The position numbers were made by a program, and so were the translations under genes. A stretch of DNA of 64,000 nucleotides. Origin: Oxalobacteraceae bacterium OTU3CAMAD1 (GTDB lineage: Bacteria > Pseudomonadota > Gammaproteobacteria > Burkholderiales > Burkholderiaceae_D). Each line of letters starts with the position of its first letter. Within the stretch, counting starts at the first letter, position 1. Where the stretch lies: contig CP099650.1 of assembly GCA_024123915.1 (NCBI GenBank), positions 5,518,001 through 5,582,000 of the forward strand, read 5' to 3'. Positions 46,852-56,758 of the stretch are shown piece by piece. The notes under the pieces were generated by a model that did not search any database, had not been told where the DNA came from, and saw only the letters and a program-made list of their open reading frames with translations.

Positions 46852-48405
46852 TCAGGCGGCCGCCAGGGATGGAACGCCCGCCGCCGATTGGCCGGCAACG
46901 AAGGCGCCGTGATCCGGCATCCGCGCCACCGTCTGCGCGATCATGTTGCGCAACGCGGCGAAGTGGCCGTGTACTTCGCGGATATCGACGCGGTCGGCCA
47001 GCGGGTCGTAACGCTTCGGCACCACGCCCAGGCCCATCATCATCGCCACGAACGAGGGCTCGGCGAAGCCGCCGCGATCGACGATGGCCACGCGTCCGGT
47101 TTCGCGGAACAGTTCGATCTGGTGGCGCAGCGACTCCGGGATCGCCATATTGGCGCAGTAGCGCCAGAATTCCGAATCGTCGCGTTTGGTCAGCTTGTAG
47201 TGCAGGACGATGAAGTCGCGCACCGATTCGTAACGCATGCCCATGACGCGGTTGAATTCGTCGGCCAGCGCCGGGCTGCAATCGCGGTCCGGGAACAGTT
47301 CCAGCAGTTTGCGCACGGCGATCTCGATCAGGTTGATGCTGGTCGATTCGAGCGGCTCGACGAAGCCCGCCGACAGGCCGATCGCGACCACGTTCTTGAC
47401 CCAGGACTTGCGCCGCCGCCCGGTGGTAAAACGCAGCTGGCGCGGCTCGTCGAGCGCGGCGCCGTCCAGGCCGTCGAGCAATACGCGGCGCGCCTGCTCG
47501 TCGCTGGTGAAGCCGTTGCTGTAGACGTGGCCGTTGCCGGTACGGTGCTGCAGCGGAATGCGCCAGAGCCAGCCGGCCTCCTTGGCGGTGGAGCGGGTGT
47601 ACGGCGTCAGCTGGGCGACCGAGGCGCACGGCACGGCCTGCGCGCTATTGCACGGCAGGTAGGCGCTCCAGTCCTCGTAGCCCGCCTTGAGCGCGCCTTC
47701 GATCAGCAGGCCGCGGAAGCCCGAGCAGTCGATGAACAGGTCGCCTTCGACGCGGCGGCCGTCGCGCAGCTTGACGGCGGTGACGAAGCCGCTCTCCGGA
47801 TGCTGCTCGACCTCGACGATCATGCCTTCAATGCGCCGGGCGCCGCGCGCCATGGCGTAGTCGCGCAGATACCCGGCGTACAGGCTGGCGTCGAAATGGA
47901 AACCGTAGGAATAGGCGTCGGCGATGCCGGGCGTGTCGCCGCTCGGCGGCGTGAACTTGCCGTGGCGCGCCATGACCGAGGGCGTCGACCAGTTCTCCAT
48001 GTCCGGCATGTTGTTGAACGCTTGCGCCAGACGCAGCCAATGATGGTGCGCGTCGATGCCGGCCAGCGGCGGGCCGAAATCGCCGAAGGCGTGGAAGAAG
48101 CGGTTGCCGACGTGGCCCCAGTCCTTGAATTCGATGCCCAGCTTGAAACTGGCCTGGGTCTTGCCGACAAAGTCGGCGAAGTCCAGGCCCAGCGCCTCGT
48201 TGTAGAGGCGGATGGTGGGCAGGGTCGCCTCGCCGACGCCGACGGTGCCGATCTCGGGCGATTCCACCAGGGTCACCTCGCACGGCTGGTCGGCGTGGCG
48301 CGCCAGGCGCTGGGCCAGCGGGGCGGCCGTCATCCAGCCGGCCGTGCCGCCACCCACGATGACGATCCTGCGGATCGCGCCGCCATGCGTGTCATTGCTG
48401 CCCAT
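46852..48405 (-). CDS. Flavin-dependent tryptophan-halogenase-family protein
   Basis: The 517-residue protein has the FAD site GGGTAGW (18-24), Lys88 in SFKLGIEF matching the catalytic lysine that handles hypohalous acid in PrnA/RebH, and the WxWxIP motif (GWLWRIP) that separates halogenases from monooxygenases. The C-terminal EPLESTSINLIEIAV matches the substrate-side Glu region. A flavin reductase would be needed and is not here. Relatives next to TonB receptors in Caulobacter and Xanthomonas (BrvH-like) halogenate free indoles poorly; the natural substrate is unknown. It lies 140 bp before the receptor gene on the same strand. Confidence 0.92.
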   Translation of the reverse strand: MGSNDTHGGAIRRIVIVGGGTAGWMTAAPLAQRLARHADQPCEVTLVESPEIGTVGVGEATLPTIRLYNEALGLDFADFVGKTQASFKLGIEFKDWGHVGNRFFHAFGDFGPPLAGIDAHHHWLRLAQAFNNMPDMENWSTPSVMARHGKFTPPSGDTPGIADAYSYGFHFDASLYAGYLRDYAMARGARRIEGMIVEVEQHPESGFVTAVKLRDGRRVEGDLFIDCSGFRGLLIEGALKAGYEDWSAYLPCNSAQAVPCASVAQLTPYTRSTAKEAGWLWRIPLQHRTGNGHVYSNGFTSDEQARRVLLDGLDGAALDEPRQLRFTTGRRRKSWVKNVVAIGLSAGFVEPLESTSINLIEIAVRKLLELFPDRDCSPALADEFNRVMGMRYESVRDFIVLHYKLTKRDDSEFWRYCANMAIPESLRHQIELFRETGRVAIVDRGGFAEPSFVAMMMGLGVVPKRYDPLADRVDIREVHGHFAALRNMIAQTVARMPDHGAFVAGQSAAGVPSLAAA

Positions 48406-48465
48406 GTCGCCTCCTGTCCCGGTTTTTCACACGTTTGCCCAGGATTGTTCAGGACAGACTATTTA

Positions 48466-48479
48466 TGACAACGTTTTCA
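48466..48479. promoter_or_regulatory. Palindromic box upstream of the halogenase gene (proximal)
   Basis: TGACAACGTTTTCA pairs with itself in six of seven positions around the centre AACGTT, as LacI-family operators do. It lies about 60 bp before the halogenase start. Confidence 0.45.
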
Positions 48480-48541
48480 TTTAACTTTGAATCAGGGGCG
48501 GGTTGGACGCATGCCTGCGAGGCCGTGGCGGTGGCGGTGTT

Positions 48542-48555
48542 CGATAACGTTTTCA
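48542..48555. promoter_or_regulatory. Palindromic box upstream of the halogenase gene (distal)
   Basis: CGATAACGTTTTCA repeats the proximal box with the same AACGTTTTCA core, 76 bp further upstream (about seven helical turns). The remaining part of the 349-bp gap 48406-48754 is AT-rich with no gene that I can support. Confidence 0.45.
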
Positions 48556-48696
48556 TGTCTTTGTCTCCCCGTGCTTTTTTTATAAATCCCACAACTGGTG
48601 TTGTTCATTGCAAATTAACATTAATGCGATCAACGAACAAATAATTATTCCGAAAATGTCGCTGTTTAACCGCAGAAGCTAAACAGGATTGACAAA

Positions 48697-48722
48697 AGAA
48701 AATCCCCGCCGAGGCGGGGTTT
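48697..48722 (-). terminator. Terminator of the receptor 2-sulfatase operon
   Basis: CCCCGCC-GA-GGCGGGG is a perfect 7-bp GC stem followed on the minus strand by ATTTTCTTTT, 33 bases after the sulfatase stop codon. Confidence 0.75.
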
Positions 48723-48754
48723 ACTGAACTTTAGTTTTGAAATATGATTAACCG

Positions 48755-50188
48755 TCAGTCGGAAATTCGCCCTCCCGGCGGAACGCCATAGCGATCCGCC
48801 TGCACATTGCCACTTACGCCGTGGGTGCGCACATCGGCGGTAACTGGCAACATTTCCTTGTCCCATGTCTCCCACTGGGCCTTCAATTGCGCGAACACAT
48901 CTGGATGGCGTTTGGCCAGGTTGGCGCGCTCGCGCGGGTCCTTGACCACGTCGAACAGGAACTCGTTGCCGCTGATCCGCAGGTACTTCCAGTTACCGGA
49001 ACGGATGGCGCGCTGGGCGTTGGCCTTGTACCGCCACAGCACCGTGCGTTCGCGCGGCTTTTCCTGGCCCAGCAAGGTCGGCAGCAGGTTCTGGCCGTCC
49101 GGCGGATAGGCCGGATCGGGCGCGCCGCCGGCCGCCGCCAGCAGCGTCGGCAGCCAGTCCATGCTGACGGCGACCTGGTCGGTCACCTGCCCCGCCGCGA
49201 TCTTGCCGGGCCAGCGCACGATGGCCGGCACGCGGATGCCGCCCTCCAGCAGCTCGGTTTTTTGCCCGGACAGCGGCCAGTTGTTGGAGAACCGTTCGCC
49301 GCCATTGTCGCTGGTGAAGACGACGATGGTGTTCTGGGCCAGGCCCTTGTCCTCCAGCGCCTTGAGCACGCGGCCGATCGAAGCGTCCAGCGATTCGACC
49401 ATGCGGCCATAGGTGGCCAGATCGCCGCCGTCGTAGTGGAAGATGTTGTCGATGTCGCGCGAGATCGCCTCGTCGCCCGGACCTTCCCACGGCCAGTGCG
49501 GCGCCGTGTAATGCAGCGACAGCAGGAAGGGCTTGCCGTCCTTTTGTCGCTTGACGAAGTCGACCGCGCGCGCGCCCAGCAAATCGGTGTAGTAGCCGAT
49601 CTGCTGCACCGGCACCTCGTCCTCATACAGGTCCTCCTTGACGTTCGGGCCGACGCCGGGCTTGTGCGTGAAGTAATCGATGGCGCCGCCGTAGTTGCCG
49701 AAGAAGCTGTCGTAGCCGCTTTTGATCGGACCGAAGTTCGGCAGCGAGCCAAGGTGCCACTTGCCGATCAGCGCGGTGCCGTAGCCGTTTTTCCGCAGCA
49801 GCGACGGCAAGGTCGGATGGGTGCGCGGCAGGCCGAGCGTGTCGGAGGCGCCGGCGATCGGTTCCTCCAGGCCGCCGCGCAGCCGATACTGGTAGCGGCC
49901 GGTGATCAGCGCGAAACGCGTGGCCGAGCACACCGCCGAGTTGGCGTACGCCTGGGTGAAGCGCAGCCCCTGCGCGGCGAGGCGGTCCAGGTGCGGCGTC
50001 TTGATGTCTTTCTGGCCGTAGGCGCCCAGGTCGGCGTGGCCGAGGTCGTCGGCAAGGATGAAAACGATGTTCGGCTGCTGCTTGCTTGCGGCCAGGGCGC
50101 TCGGCACATAGCCCGCCAGCGCCAGCGCCGGCAGGGTTTTAAGGATGCTGCGGCGTGCCTTGTTGGTGTTCTTGTTTTCGTTGCTCAT
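48755..50188 (-). CDS. Tat-exported formylglycine sulfatase
   Basis: The 477-residue protein starts at ATG 50188 with a twin-arginine signal (ARRSILK at 11-17, then ALALAGYVPSALA). The alkaline-phosphatase-type core follows: NIVFILADDLGHADLGAYG with metal Asp residues, the modification motif Cys87-Ser-Ala-Thr-Arg91, a CxAxR variant of CxPxR, GKWHLG and FTSDNGGE. The Cys is oxidised to formylglycine before export, which suits Tat. It removes sulfate from a glycan, steroid or phenol. It begins 11 bp after the TonB receptor stop, so receptor and sulfatase form an operon. Confidence 0.92.
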   Translation of the reverse strand: MSNENKNTNKARRSILKTLPALALAGYVPSALAASKQQPNIVFILADDLGHADLGAYGQKDIKTPHLDRLAAQGLRFTQAYANSAVCSATRFALITGRYQYRLRGGLEEPIAGASDTLGLPRTHPTLPSLLRKNGYGTALIGKWHLGSLPNFGPIKSGYDSFFGNYGGAIDYFTHKPGVGPNVKEDLYEDEVPVQQIGYYTDLLGARAVDFVKRQKDGKPFLLSLHYTAPHWPWEGPGDEAISRDIDNIFHYDGGDLATYGRMVESLDASIGRVLKALEDKGLAQNTIVVFTSDNGGERFSNNWPLSGQKTELLEGGIRVPAIVRWPGKIAAGQVTDQVAVSMDWLPTLLAAAGGAPDPAYPPDGQNLLPTLLGQEKPRERTVLWRYKANAQRAIRSGNWKYLRISGNEFLFDVVKDPRERANLAKRHPDVFAQLKAQWETWDKEMLPVTADVRTHGVSGNVQADRYGVPPGGRISD

Positions 50189-50199
50189 TACTGGTCTCC

Positions 50200-52518
50200 T
50201 TAAAAATCCGCGCGGGCGGTCAGGCCCACTTGGCGCGGCGTGCCGATCACGGTGTTGTAGGCATTGGGGCTGGTGTTCCACATGCTGGTGTAGTACTGCT
50301 TGTCGAACACGTTCTTGGCCCACACGGAGACATCCCAGCGGGTCGGGCCGTTCTTCAGTTTAATCCCTGCCGACAAGTTGGTCAGACTATAGGCGGGAAT
50401 GCGTGAATACTCGGACGCGTCCAGGGTGCCGTAGGTGCCGCCGCGATAAGCGTAGTTGACGTTGCCGTAGGCTTCGATGTTGGCGGCGAGCGCGTGCGCA
50501 TACTGCGCGCTGAGGTTGCCGATCCAGCGCGGCGCGTTGACCAGCGCCGCCCGGCCCGACAGATCGCACGAGGGACCCAGGCGCTCGGCCGGGCATGGCG
50601 CGTTTTTGTACTTGGTGTACTTGACGTCGTTGAACGAACCGTTGGCGCCCAGGGTGAAGCCGCGCACCACGACCAGGCTGGTGTCGAGCTCCACGCCCCG
50701 GCTGCGCACGTCGCCGGCGTTGGTCAGGTAAGACGTCGCGCTGACCGGATCGTAGGCGTTGTTCTGGTAGCCGTGCACCTCGTTCCAGAACAGGCTGGCA
50801 TTGACCTGCGCGCGCCGTCCCAGCAGATTGCTCTTGATGCCCAGCTCCAGATTGTTGGCCTTCTCGTTGTCGACCTTGAGCGACGACACGCCGGCCGCGC
50901 CCGGCACCGACAGGTTGATGCCGCCGGATTTTTCACCGTGCGAGACGCTGCCGAAGGCCAGCACGTCGGTGTCGAGCTTGTACGCCAGGGTCAGCAGCGC
51001 GGACGGGCTCAGGTTGTTCAGGCGGACGTCGCCGGAGTTGTAGGCGCCGTAGCGGGCGTTGCGCGAGGCCAGCGCCGCGCCGGTGACCGGCGCGCCGACC
51101 GGAACGCCGCGCACGACGCGCGCCAGCTTGTCCTCGTAAGTGGCGCGCAGACCGGCGGTCAGGTCCCACTTGGGATCGATGTGCCAGATCGACTGGCCGA
51201 ACAAGGCGTAGCTGTTGACCCGCAAATGGCCGTCGGCGTAGCTGCTGACGTTGCTCCAAGCCCCGGCCGGCGTGGCGTTGAAACGGTCTGCCAGCGGCCC
51301 GTTGACGGTGAAGTTGGTGTTGTCCAGGTTCTGGTAGTAGTAGTACGCGCCGACCACCGATTCGACCTCGCGGCCCAGCGGCGTGGCCAGCCGGAACTCC
51401 TGGGTGAACTGGCGGTGGCGGGTGGAGGCACCGACGTTGAGCACCACCGGCACGTCCAGACCATCTTCATTGTGCGGCGTGAAATCCCAGAAGCGGTAGG
51501 CGCTGATCGAGGTGAACTTGTAGTCGTTGTCGAGCTTCCAGTTGACCTCGCCCGAGACGCCGCCCTGGTGCACATCCACGTGCGAGCCCCTGTCGAGGTT
51601 GACCTGGCGCAAGGTCGGATCGGTGACCGGATGGGCGCCAACGGCGGCGGCCTGCGTCAGGAAACGCCCGCTCGGGCCGGCGCTGTAGAAGATCAGGGTG
51701 CCGTTGTTGGAATCCTCGACGTTGTAGTCGGCGATCAGGCGCGCGCTGAGCTGGTTGTTCGGTTCCAGCAACAGTTGCGCGCGCACGCCCTGGCGGACGC
51801 CGCCCTGCACCTTGTCGCCGTTGTGGATGTTGGTGATGTAGCCGTCCTCGTGCGTTTTATACAGCGAGATGCGGCCGGCGGCCGTGTCCGAAAACGCGCC
51901 CGAGATCACCGCCTTGCCCTGCGCATAGCCCTGCTCGCCGATCGATAGCTGCGCGCTGTTTTCGGAGCGGAAGGTGGGCTGTTTGCTGGTGATGTTGAGC
52001 ACGCCGGCGGTGGTGTTCTTGCCGAACAAGGTGCCCTGCGGGCCGCGCAGCAGTTCCAGTTGCTGGATATCGAGCGTATCGAAGGCGGCCATGCCCGGAC
52101 GGGCCAGATAGACGTTATCGAGGTAAACGCCGACGCTGCCCTCCAGGCCATCGCTGGCCGGATTGTTACCGAGGCCGCGCACGGCAAAGCTCATCTGGCG
52201 TGCGTGGACGTAGTTGACGGTGGTGCTCGGCAGCAGCTGCTGCAAATCCTGCACGCGGTAGACGCGGTTGTTTTCGAGGCTGTTCGCGTCCAGCACGCTC
52301 ATGGTGGTGGGCACGCTTTGCGAGGTCTCGTTGCGGCGCCGGGTGGAGACGGTGACGCGGGCGATGATTTCCTGCGAGGCGTCGACGGTGGCGGCGGCCG
52401 CAGCAGTGGTTGTGACGGCTGCGTTGGCCTGTTCCGCCGGATCGGCGTTCACGTCGGATGCATCGGCAGTTGCGGTCAGCAGCGACAACGCGAGTGCGAA
52501 AGGGATGTTCGTATTCAT
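50200..52518 (-). CDS. TonB-dependent receptor, siderophore/vitamin-type plug
   Basis: The 772-residue outer-membrane protein has a signal peptide (FALALSLLTATADA), an Ala/Thr-rich spacer, and a plug (VTVSTRRRNETSQSVPTTMS, SFAVRGLGNNPASDGLEGSV, QQLELLRGPQGTLFGKNTTAGVLNI) followed by a barrel ending in VGLTARADF. This plug style is typical of the CirA/FhuA and sphingomonad receptor groups. Downstream and co-directional at 11 bp is a sulfatase, so import of a sulfated compound is a fair inference. The ribosome site before ATG 52518 is weak. Confidence 0.92.
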   Translation of the reverse strand: MNTNIPFALALSLLTATADASDVNADPAEQANAAVTTTAAAAATVDASQEIIARVTVSTRRRNETSQSVPTTMSVLDANSLENNRVYRVQDLQQLLPSTTVNYVHARQMSFAVRGLGNNPASDGLEGSVGVYLDNVYLARPGMAAFDTLDIQQLELLRGPQGTLFGKNTTAGVLNITSKQPTFRSENSAQLSIGEQGYAQGKAVISGAFSDTAAGRISLYKTHEDGYITNIHNGDKVQGGVRQGVRAQLLLEPNNQLSARLIADYNVEDSNNGTLIFYSAGPSGRFLTQAAAVGAHPVTDPTLRQVNLDRGSHVDVHQGGVSGEVNWKLDNDYKFTSISAYRFWDFTPHNEDGLDVPVVLNVGASTRHRQFTQEFRLATPLGREVESVVGAYYYYQNLDNTNFTVNGPLADRFNATPAGAWSNVSSYADGHLRVNSYALFGQSIWHIDPKWDLTAGLRATYEDKLARVVRGVPVGAPVTGAALASRNARYGAYNSGDVRLNNLSPSALLTLAYKLDTDVLAFGSVSHGEKSGGINLSVPGAAGVSSLKVDNEKANNLELGIKSNLLGRRAQVNASLFWNEVHGYQNNAYDPVSATSYLTNAGDVRSRGVELDTSLVVVRGFTLGANGSFNDVKYTKYKNAPCPAERLGPSCDLSGRAALVNAPRWIGNLSAQYAHALAANIEAYGNVNYAYRGGTYGTLDASEYSRIPAYSLTNLSAGIKLKNGPTRWDVSVWAKNVFDKQYYTSMWNTSPNAYNTVIGTPRQVGLTARADF

Positions 52519-52643
52519 TGCGCGGCATCTTGATAAGTGGAAAGTTTAGCTATATTACTAATCCACCTAGATAACTCGAACTAATATAACCAAACAAACA
52601 TATGCGAAAAATTACTGCCGGGGACATCGACATAATCAGGATC

Positions 52644-52741
52644 CACGTAGGGCGGATTAGCGCAGCGTAATCGGCCATGCATGCTTCTCGACGGCGCACG
52701 CATTGGCCGATTACGGCGTTCCGCCTAATCCGCCCTACGTG
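52644..52741 (+). repeat. Dispersed palindromic element, copy 6
   Basis: Full copy from CACGTAGGG to CCCTACGTG. Left arm type 1 (GCGCAGCG), right arm type 2, scored plus. It lies between receptor gene 2 and the P-II gene. The rest of 52519-52770 is an AT-rich promoter-like stretch before the receptor. Confidence 0.9.
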
Positions 52742-52770
52742 TTGTAGATGGAAGCGTCAGTCTGCGGCCA

Positions 52771-52797
52771 AAAAAAATGCCGGCTAGGCCGGCATTG
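52771..52797 (-). terminator. Terminator of the P-II gene
   Basis: AATGCCGGC-TAG-GCCGGCATT with an eight-base T-run on the minus strand, 20 bases after the P-II stop codon. Confidence 0.88.
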
Positions 52798-52817
52798 AAT
52801 ATGTTGCGTGGAGAAGC

Positions 52818-53165
<348 letters not shown>

Positions 53166-53310
53166 TTATGGGCAATCTAAATTCAAAAATCTGTAGCCGG
53201 CGAACCGCAAGCGATTGAGTATATTGTAATCGACAACTTGCGACTGTCCACTCCCGACTGAAAAACCGGCCCAAAACCCGCTGTTTTCGCGATTTTTATC
53301 TGATTTTTGT

Positions 53311-55365
53311 CTATTCTTGCACCGGAATGGAGCGTAATTCCTCCATCCACACCACGCTTTGCGCATCGCTCGGCGCGCGCCAGTCGCCCCTTGGCGACAA
53401 CGAGCCGCCGCTGCCGACCTTGGGCGCGTTCGGCACGCAACTGCGCTTGAACTGGCTGGTGCGGAAGAAACGGTCGAGGAAGATCCCCAGGTTTTTCTTG
53501 ATCGCCGCCAGGTCGTACTGGTTGCGCGTGACATGGTCGCCATCCGGCCAGCGCCCCTGCTCCCTGTCCTTCCACGCGTTGAGCGACAGGAACGCTACCT
53601 TCGACGGCCGGAAGCCGAACCGCAGCACGTAATACAGGTTGAAATCCTGCAGCTCATACGGACCGATGGTGCTTTCGGTGCGCTGCTCCGGCTGGCCTTC
53701 TGCGGTGCCCGGCACCAGCTCGGGACTGATTTCGGTGCCCAGGATATCCAGCAGCACCTGCGCGTCGTTGCGGCCGATCACGCCCGACTCGGCCACCCAG
53801 CGCACCAGGTGCGAGATCAAGGTCTTCGGCACGCTGGCGTTGACGTTGTAGTGCGACATGTGATCGCCGACGCCGTAAGTGCACCAGCCCAGCGCCAACT
53901 CGCTCAAGTCGCCGGTGCCGACGACGATGGCGTTGTGGTGGTTCGCCAGGCGGAACAGGTGGTTGGTGCGCTCGCCAGCCTGTACGTTTTCGAACGTGAT
54001 GTCGTACTGCGCCTGCCCCTCCGAATACGGATGGTTCAAATCCTTGAGCATCTGGATGCAGCTAGGACGGATGTCGATTTCCTGCGCCGAGCAGCCGACC
54101 AGCTTCATCAGCGCGTGCGCCTGCGTCAACGTGCGTTCGCTGGTGGCGAAGCCGGGCATCGTGTACGCCAGGATGTTGGTGCGTGGCAGCTTGAGCTTGT
54201 CCATCACGCGCGCGCACACCAGCAGCGCGTGTGTGGAGTCGAGCCCGCCGGAGACGCCGATGACCACTTTCTTGATGCCGCTCGACGTCAGGCGCTGCGC
54301 CAAGGCCTGCACCTGGATGTTGTAGACCTCGTTGCAGCGCTCGTCGCGGCGGCGGGCGTCGGCCGGCACGTACGGGAAGCGCTCGACGCAGCGCTTGAGC
54401 GCCAGCGGTTCCTGGCGACCGATCTCGAGCTCGAAGAACACCGTGCGGAATTTGTTGACCTCGGCGGCATGGCGCTGCACCGATTGCGCGAACGTGTTCA
54501 TGCGCATGCGCTCTCGCGACAGGCGCTCGAGGTCGATGTCGGCGAAGGTCAGGGTCGCTTCATCGACAAAGCGCTTCGGCTCGGCCAGCAGCTCGCCATT
54601 CTCGTAGATGACGCCCTGCCCGTCCCAAGCCAGGTCGGTGGTCGACTCGCCCCCGCCGGCCGACGTGTACAGATAGGCGGCGATGCAGCGCGCCGACTGC
54701 TGGCCGACCAGCAGGTTGCGATAGTTGGCCTTGCCGACCAGCGCGTTCGACGCCGACAGGTTGACCAGCACCGTGGCGCCGGCCAGGGCCGCGAATGACG
54801 ACGGCGCCACCGGCACCCACAAGTCCTCGCAAATCTCGACGTGGAATTTGAACAGCGGCATGTCGGCCACTTCGAACAGCAAGGCCGAGCCGAACTGTAC
54901 GCGCTCGCCTAGCAAGTCGATCTCGGTGGCGACTGCGTAGTCGCCGCTGCTGAACTGGCGCGCCTCATAGAACTCGCCATAATTGGGCAGGTAGCTCTTG
55001 GGCACGACGCCCTGGATCTGGCCGTTGGCGATGACCACCGCGCAGTTGTACAACTGGTGCTCGACCCGCAACGGCGCGCCGACCACCAGCGCCATCTTCC
55101 ACTGCGCCGAGGCGGCGACGATCGCGTCGAGCGCATCCAGGCAACCGTCGAGCAAGGCGCGCTGATGGAACAGGTCGTCGCAGGTGTAGGCCGACAGGCC
55201 CAACTCCGGGAACGCCACCAGCGCCGCGCCCTGCGCCGCCGCCTGCCCGGCCAGCGCGATGGTCTGTTCGGCGTTATAGGCCGGATCGGCGATGCGGCAG
55301 ACCGGCGCCGCGATGGCGACCCGGGCGAAATCATGCGTGTACAAATTAAGGAAATTCGAGCTCAT
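53311..55365 (-). CDS. nadE: Glutamine-dependent NAD+ synthetase
   Basis: The 684-residue enzyme makes NAD+ from nicotinate adenine dinucleotide, ATP and glutamine. The N-terminal half is a nitrilase-type glutaminase ([39 protein letters not shown] with the catalytic Cys). The C-terminal half is the synthetase with the P-loop [15 protein letters not shown] and [19 protein letters not shown] 55365 (MSSNFLNLY) is the natural start. It is divergent from the GNAT-type gene and followed by the P-II gene, which may regulate it. Confidence 0.95.
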   Translation of the reverse strand: MSSNFLNLYTHDFARVAIAAPVCRIADPAYNAEQTIALAGQAAAQGAALVAFPELGLSAYTCDDLFHQRALLDGCLDALDAIVAASAQWKMALVVGAPLRVEHQLYNCAVVIANGQIQGVVPKSYLPNYGEFYEARQFSSGDYAVATEIDLLGERVQFGSALLFEVADMPLFKFHVEICEDLWVPVAPSSFAALAGATVLVNLSASNALVGKANYRNLLVGQQSARCIAAYLYTSAGGGESTTDLAWDGQGVIYENGELLAEPKRFVDEATLTFADIDLERLSRERMRMNTFAQSVQRHAAEVNKFRTVFFELEIGRQEPLALKRCVERFPYVPADARRRDERCNEVYNIQVQALAQRLTSSGIKKVVIGVSGGLDSTHALLVCARVMDKLKLPRTNILAYTMPGFATSERTLTQAHALMKLVGCSAQEIDIRPSCIQMLKDLNHPYSEGQAQYDITFENVQAGERTNHLFRLANHHNAIVVGTGDLSELALGWCTYGVGDHMSHYNVNASVPKTLISHLVRWVAESGVIGRNDAQVLLDILGTEISPELVPGTAEGQPEQRTESTIGPYELQDFNLYYVLRFGFRPSKVAFLSLNAWKDREQGRWPDGDHVTRNQYDLAAIKKNLGIFLDRFFRTSQFKRSCVPNAPKVGSGGSLSPRGDWRAPSDAQSVVWMEELRSIPVQE

Positions 55366-55488
55366 GTAAAGTCTTTCGCGTGCGCAACCAAACAAAAGCC
55401 AATTATCGCACGGCCATGGACGCGCCGCAGTCAACGGATCAGCGCCAGATAGGCTAGACTGGCGCCAACATCAGAGCTGGAGTAAAGC

Positions 55489-56622
55489 GTGTCAGAAGCA
55501 GAGTTTTCGATCATCGACTCGTTGGAAAATGTCGACCAGGCGGAGTGGCAAGCCATCGCCGGCGACAACCCGACCTTGGCGTACGCCTTTCTGCACGCGC
55601 TGCACGACACCCGCTGCGCCTCGGCCCAAACCGGCTGGACGCCGCGCTATCTGGTGATGCACCGCGACAGCGTGCTGGCGGCCGCCATGCCGCTGTACTT
55701 GAAAGATCACAGCCGTGGCGAATACGTGTTCGATCACGCCTGGGCCGACGCCTTCCACCGCAATGGCATTCCCTACTACCCGAAGCTGCTGTCGGCGGTG
55801 CCGTTCACGCCGGTGACCGGTGGCCGCCTGCTGGCGCGCACCCCGGAAGACCGCGCCCTCCTGGCGCGCGCCGCGTTGCAGGTGGCCCGGCAGCTGGAGA
55901 CGTCGTCGCTGCACATCCTGTTCCCCGACGAGCAGGACCGGCAAGCGCTGGAGGCCGCCGGCTTCATGCTGCGGGAAGGGGTGCAGTTCCATTGGGACAA
56001 TCCGGGTTATGCCGACTTCGACGCCTTCCTGGCCAGCTTCAAGATGGAGAAGCGCAAGAAGATCCGCCAAGACCGGCGCCGCGTGCACGATGCGGGGATC
56101 ACCTTCGAACATCTGGCCGGCCGCGACATCACGCCCGAGGTGCTGCGTTTTTTCTACAGCTGCTACGTGTCGACCTATCACGCGCATTTTTCCAAGCCTT
56201 ACCTGACCTTGAAGTTCTTCGAGCGGCTGCTGGACGAGGTGCCGGAAAGCCTGATGATCGTGCTGGCCAAGCGCGGCGAGCAGCCGGTGGCGGTGGCGTT
56301 GAATCTGGTGGGCGGCAATATCATGTACGGCCGCTATTGGGGGACGCAGGAATTCGTCTCCGGCCTGCATTTCGAGACGTGTTACGTGCAATCGATTGAA
56401 TACTGCATCAAGCACGGCATCGCGCGCTTCGAGGGTGGCGCGCAGGGCGAGCACAAGATGTCGCGGGGACTGGTGCCCAAGCAGACGTGGTCGGCGCATT
56501 GGATCGCGGATGAACGTTTTGCCGATGCGATCGCGGATTTCCTGGCGCAGGAAACGGCGGCCATGAACAACTATATTGACGAGCTAGGCGAGCACGTTCC
56601 CTTCAAGCCCACCGTCGCGTGA
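55489..56622 (+). CDS. FemAB/GNAT-fold protein (PF04339-like)
   Basis: The 377-residue protein starts at GTG 55489 behind GGAG. It matches the peptidoglycan-biosynthesis/recognition family (DUF482-like): AAMPLYLKDHSRGEYVFDHAWADA, a KMEKRKKIRQDRRRV basic helix, and the end RFEGGAQGEHKMSRGLVP. These proteins share the FemAB acyltransferase fold; substrate and reaction are not established. No signal peptide. It is divergent from nadE. Confidence 0.88.
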   Translation: MSEAEFSIIDSLENVDQAEWQAIAGDNPTLAYAFLHALHDTRCASAQTGWTPRYLVMHRDSVLAAAMPLYLKDHSRGEYVFDHAWADAFHRNGIPYYPKLLSAVPFTPVTGGRLLARTPEDRALLARAALQVARQLETSSLHILFPDEQDRQALEAAGFMLREGVQFHWDNPGYADFDAFLASFKMEKRKKIRQDRRRVHDAGITFEHLAGRDITPEVLRFFYSCYVSTYHAHFSKPYLTLKFFERLLDEVPESLMIVLAKRGEQPVAVALNLVGGNIMYGRYWGTQEFVSGLHFETCYVQSIEYCIKHGIARFEGGAQGEHKMSRGLVPKQTWSAHWIADERFADAIADFLAQETAAMNNYIDELGEHVPFKPTVA

Positions 56623-56634
56623 CTCCCGTTGAAA

Positions 56635-56731
56635 CACGTAGGGCGGATTAGCGCAGCGTAATCGGCCATGCATGCACCGCGTTGACGCGCGCATGGCCGA
56701 TTACGGCGTTCCGCCTAATCCGCCCTACGTG
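56635..56731 (+). repeat. Dispersed palindromic element, copy 7
   Basis: Full 97-bp copy. Left arm type 1 (GCGCAGCG), right arm type 2, scored plus. It fills most of the gap between the convergent GNAT-type and dps genes, starting 12 bases after the former's stop. Confidence 0.9.
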
Positions 56732-56758
56732 GAATACGTGTACGCGTATTACTCTCTA

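Noticed and set aside
46709..47629. Upstream extension of the TonB receptor frame
   Set aside because: It runs antisense through the halogenase gene; the TTG at 46708 with its ribosome site and signal peptide is the true start.
48435..48644. 69-residue plus-strand frame between halogenase and sulfatase
   Set aside because: No ribosome site; it covers the two AACGTT boxes and looks non-coding.
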